Part shown: positions 62,293-64,000 of the stretch, one piece after another
Position numbering within the stretch: position 1 is the first letter of the stretch
How the letters are laid out: every line of letters starts with the position of its first letter
Source: Streptococcus sanguinis SK355
Lineage (GTDB): Bacteria; Bacillota; Bacilli; Lactobacillales; Streptococcaceae
DNA length: 64,000 bases
NCBI RefSeq assembly: GCF_000212855.1
Contig: NZ_GL890993.1
Location: 393,335 to 457,334 of the forward strand
Reading direction: 5' to 3'
Position numbers and translations under genes: made by a program
The notes under the pieces: model-generated
The model's input: the letters and a program-made list of their open reading frames with translations, nothing else
Told to the model about the DNA's origin: nothing
Databases searched by the model: none

Positions 62293-62305
62293 TCCGAGTG
62301 CTTTT
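62281..62305 (+). terminator. malR terminator
   Basis: AGCACTCG / CGAGTGCT around a 6-base loop, followed by TTTT; overlaps the malR stop. Confidence 0.75.
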
Positions 62306-62409
62306 GCTCATTTATCAACGATTCACTGAACGGCCTTGTCCCACCCCAGGGCAGAGCCTAAACTCAAAACAATTACCCGATGAGAAACTGACAAAGAAAG
62401 AGGAAAAAC

Positions 62410-64000
62410 ATGGCCTTTCGTATTTTTCAAGCCTATTTAGATGACGAAAACATCATCACCATCGAACTGGAAAAGAGCTTTGATGCCTACTCCATCCACT
62501 TTACACTAGAAGACAAGCACAGCTCCAGCCCCTTAACTATCAAAAATATCAACAATCAGGAAAATCGGATTATCTACACCGTGTCGGCTAATGAGCCCAT
62601 TGACCTGACGCAGTCCTACAAGGTCTATGACCAAGACCGCAACCATACCGACCTGCAGTACCGCCATATCGTGAAAAAGCCTATTTTCGATGAGATTTTT
62701 GACTATGCAGGCGACGATTTGGGAGCTCAATACAGTCCCCAAGCCACCGATTTCAAACTCTGGGCACCTATTTCCGAAAAAGTCCTCCTGCATCTGAAAG
62801 ATCAGGTTCACCATCTCAAACGTCTGGATAGGGGAGTCTGGCATGCAAGGATTGAGGGAGATTTAGAAGGAGCCTCCTATTCCTATCTCCATAAGATCAA
62901 TGGCAAGTGGGTAGAAGTCCATGATCCCTACGCCCTATCCTCAGATGTCAATTCGGGCAACAGCTATGTCATCGATTTAGACAAGATTAAAAAGCCTATC
63001 AAACGAGCAAAAACACAGTTGGATCCAACAGAAGCCGTTATTTATGAAATGAGCGTCCGCGATTTCTCTATGCAGAAAGAAGTTGGTTTCTCCTATCCTG
63101 GAAAGTTTGCCTCGCTGAGCGAATCTCCAGTCGTCCACGGTCAGAAGTTCGGTCTGGACTATCTGAAAGAGCTAGGTATCAGCCATGTGCAGCTTATGCC
63201 TGTCTACGATTTTGGCAGCGTTGATGAAAAGCATCCTGAGCTCGTCTACAACTGGGGCTACGACCCTGTCCAGTATAATGTACCAGACGGCAGTTTTGCC
63301 AGCGACCCACGAGATCCCCATGCCCGTATCATAGAGCTGCAGGCGGCCATTACTGCCTACCACAATGCTGATATCAGCGTCATCATGGATGTGGTCTACA
63401 ATCATGTCTATGACGCCAACAGCTATGCTTTTGAAAAAATCGTGCCCGGCTATTTTTTCCGGCTCAATGACATGGGCTACCGGACCAACGGAACCTTCTG
63501 CGGCAATGATGTAGCCAGTGAGAAAGCCATGGTCCGCCGCTATATCAAGCAGTCGGTCAAGCAATGGGTTAGCCTCTATGGTTTTGACGGCTTCCGCTTT
63601 GATCTGATGGGGATTTTAGATATCCAAACCATGCAGCAGATAGCTGACGAACTCAAGGCGCTCTATCCTAACATCTATCTCTATGGTGAAGGCTGGCAGA
63701 TGGATACTGGATTGGCAAATGAGCGATTGGCCCATCAGTACAATGCTTCCCAACTGCCCGATTATGGATTTTTCAGTGACCATTTCCGCGACAGTCTCAA
63801 GCAGACCATCGCCCAAGGCCGGCAAATTGAGAGCAAGACTCCTGCCAGTCAGCTTGAAAATGTCCTGACAGCCAATGTTGGTCTAAAAGGCGAGGCTCAC
63901 TTCACAGCGCCCCAGCAGGCCATTAATTATGTCGAGTGCCATGATAATGCAACGGTTTTTGACTATTTTGATATCGTCAACCCTGCTATCACCCTACGGG
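62410..64000 (+). CDS. pulA: Type I pullulanase, N-terminal part (runs off the window)
   Basis: Open reading frame of 530 codons to the window edge. An N-terminal carbohydrate-binding/N1-like region (about 1-95) and a CBM48-like domain (about 100-190) precede the GH13 barrel. YNWGYDP (about 281-287) is the type I pullulanase signature; DVVYNHVY, GFRFDLMG (nucleophile Asp), YGEGW (acid Glu) and VECHDN are the catalytic motifs. It debranches alpha-1,6 links in glycogen/starch-derived dextrins. No signal peptide, so cytoplasmic. AGGAAAAAC precedes the ATG. Confidence 0.95.
   Translation, partial: MAFRIFQAYLDDENIITIELEKSFDAYSIHFTLEDKHSSSPLTIKNINNQENRIIYTVSANEPIDLTQSYKVYDQDRNHTDLQYRHIVKKPIFDEIFDYAGDDLGAQYSPQATDFKLWAPISEKVLLHLKDQVHHLKRLDRGVWHARIEGDLEGASYSYLHKINGKWVEVHDPYALSSDVNSGNSYVIDLDKIKKPIKRAKTQLDPTEAVIYEMSVRDFSMQKEVGFSYPGKFASLSESPVVHGQKFGLDYLKELGISHVQLMPVYDFGSVDEKHPELVYNWGYDPVQYNVPDGSFASDPRDPHARIIELQAAITAYHNADISVIMDVVYNHVYDANSYAFEKIVPGYFFRLNDMGYRTNGTFCGNDVASEKAMVRRYIKQSVKQWVSLYGFDGFRFDLMGILDIQTMQQIADELKALYPNIYLYGEGWQMDTGLANERLAHQYNASQLPDYGFFSDHFRDSLKQTIAQGRQIESKTPASQLENVLTANVGLKGEAHFTAPQQAINYVECHDNATVFDYFDIVNPAITLR

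Overview
The window is a chromosomal segment of a low-GC Gram-positive coccus. Protein sequences, gene order and signals (AGGAGG ribosome binding sites, TTGACA/TATAAT promoters, a ComX-type box before cinA, MalR/CcpA-type operators) point to an oral Streptococcus of the sanguinis/mitis groups; S. sanguinis or a close relative is my best guess from gene content, not from a database search. Most genes lie on the minus strand. The window ends inside a pullulanase gene (pulA).

Layout: 1-2106, tsf and rpsB with a structured rpsB leader. 2224-4164, tRNA-Cys and two related lipoprotein genes. 4201-9050, nusG, an unusual 1.5 kb island, then secE, rpmG and pbp2a. 9156-10294, a RluA-family pseudouridine synthase gene and a non-coding repeat. 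10335-25848, a complete Wzx/Wzy-type polysaccharide locus reading leftwards from cpsABCD through sugar-nucleotide enzymes, glycosyltransferases, LicD, polymerase, cytidylyltransferase and flippase to a separately transcribed acyltransferase. 25954-30742, the anaerobic ribonucleotide reductase operon (nrdD, small ORF, three GNAT genes, nrdG) with an inverted-repeat operator candidate. 30748-38803, membrane GT-like protein, cardiolipin synthase, folC, the ireB-ruvX-DUF1292 operon and three lipoproteins. 38841-53798, a recombination/repair block (spx, recA, cinA, tag, ruvA, mutL, mutS, argR) interrupted by plus-strand XRE cassettes, an IS3-family element and an SPFH/zinc-ribbon pair. 53954-56949, argS, nrdI and a membrane protein. 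57023-64000, the maltodextrin genes glgP-malQ, divergent malR and pulA.

The most interesting region is 4880-6261, between secE and nusG, which are normally neighbours. A near-consensus plus-strand promoter leads into about 430 bases that can fold into nested hairpins and end at an intrinsic terminator. After it come a 12-codon ORF with a perfect Shine-Dalgarno and a 118-residue protein with one short hydrophobic segment and a very basic coiled-coil tail, in which all 23 lysines are AAG. Its terminator hairpin carries the loop ACGCCAAT. Downstream, on the opposite strand, are two tandem copies of a roughly 65-base RNA gene, each with its own strong promoter and a terminator hairpin whose loop, ATTGGCGT, is the exact complement. 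The 5' parts of both small RNAs also match, as interrupted antisense, the bases just before the ribosome binding site of the 118-residue ORF. This has the architecture of a type I toxin-antitoxin system of the par/Fst kind, but with a long novel protein, duplicated antitoxin RNAs and a long structured leader.

Other points: apparently leaderless promoters at pbp2a, the pseudouridine synthase and the acyltransferase; tandem duplication of lipoproteins and GNAT enzymes; and a cps locus pairing an IspD/TarI-like cytidylyltransferase with LicD, which suggests a phospho-alditol-like decoration.
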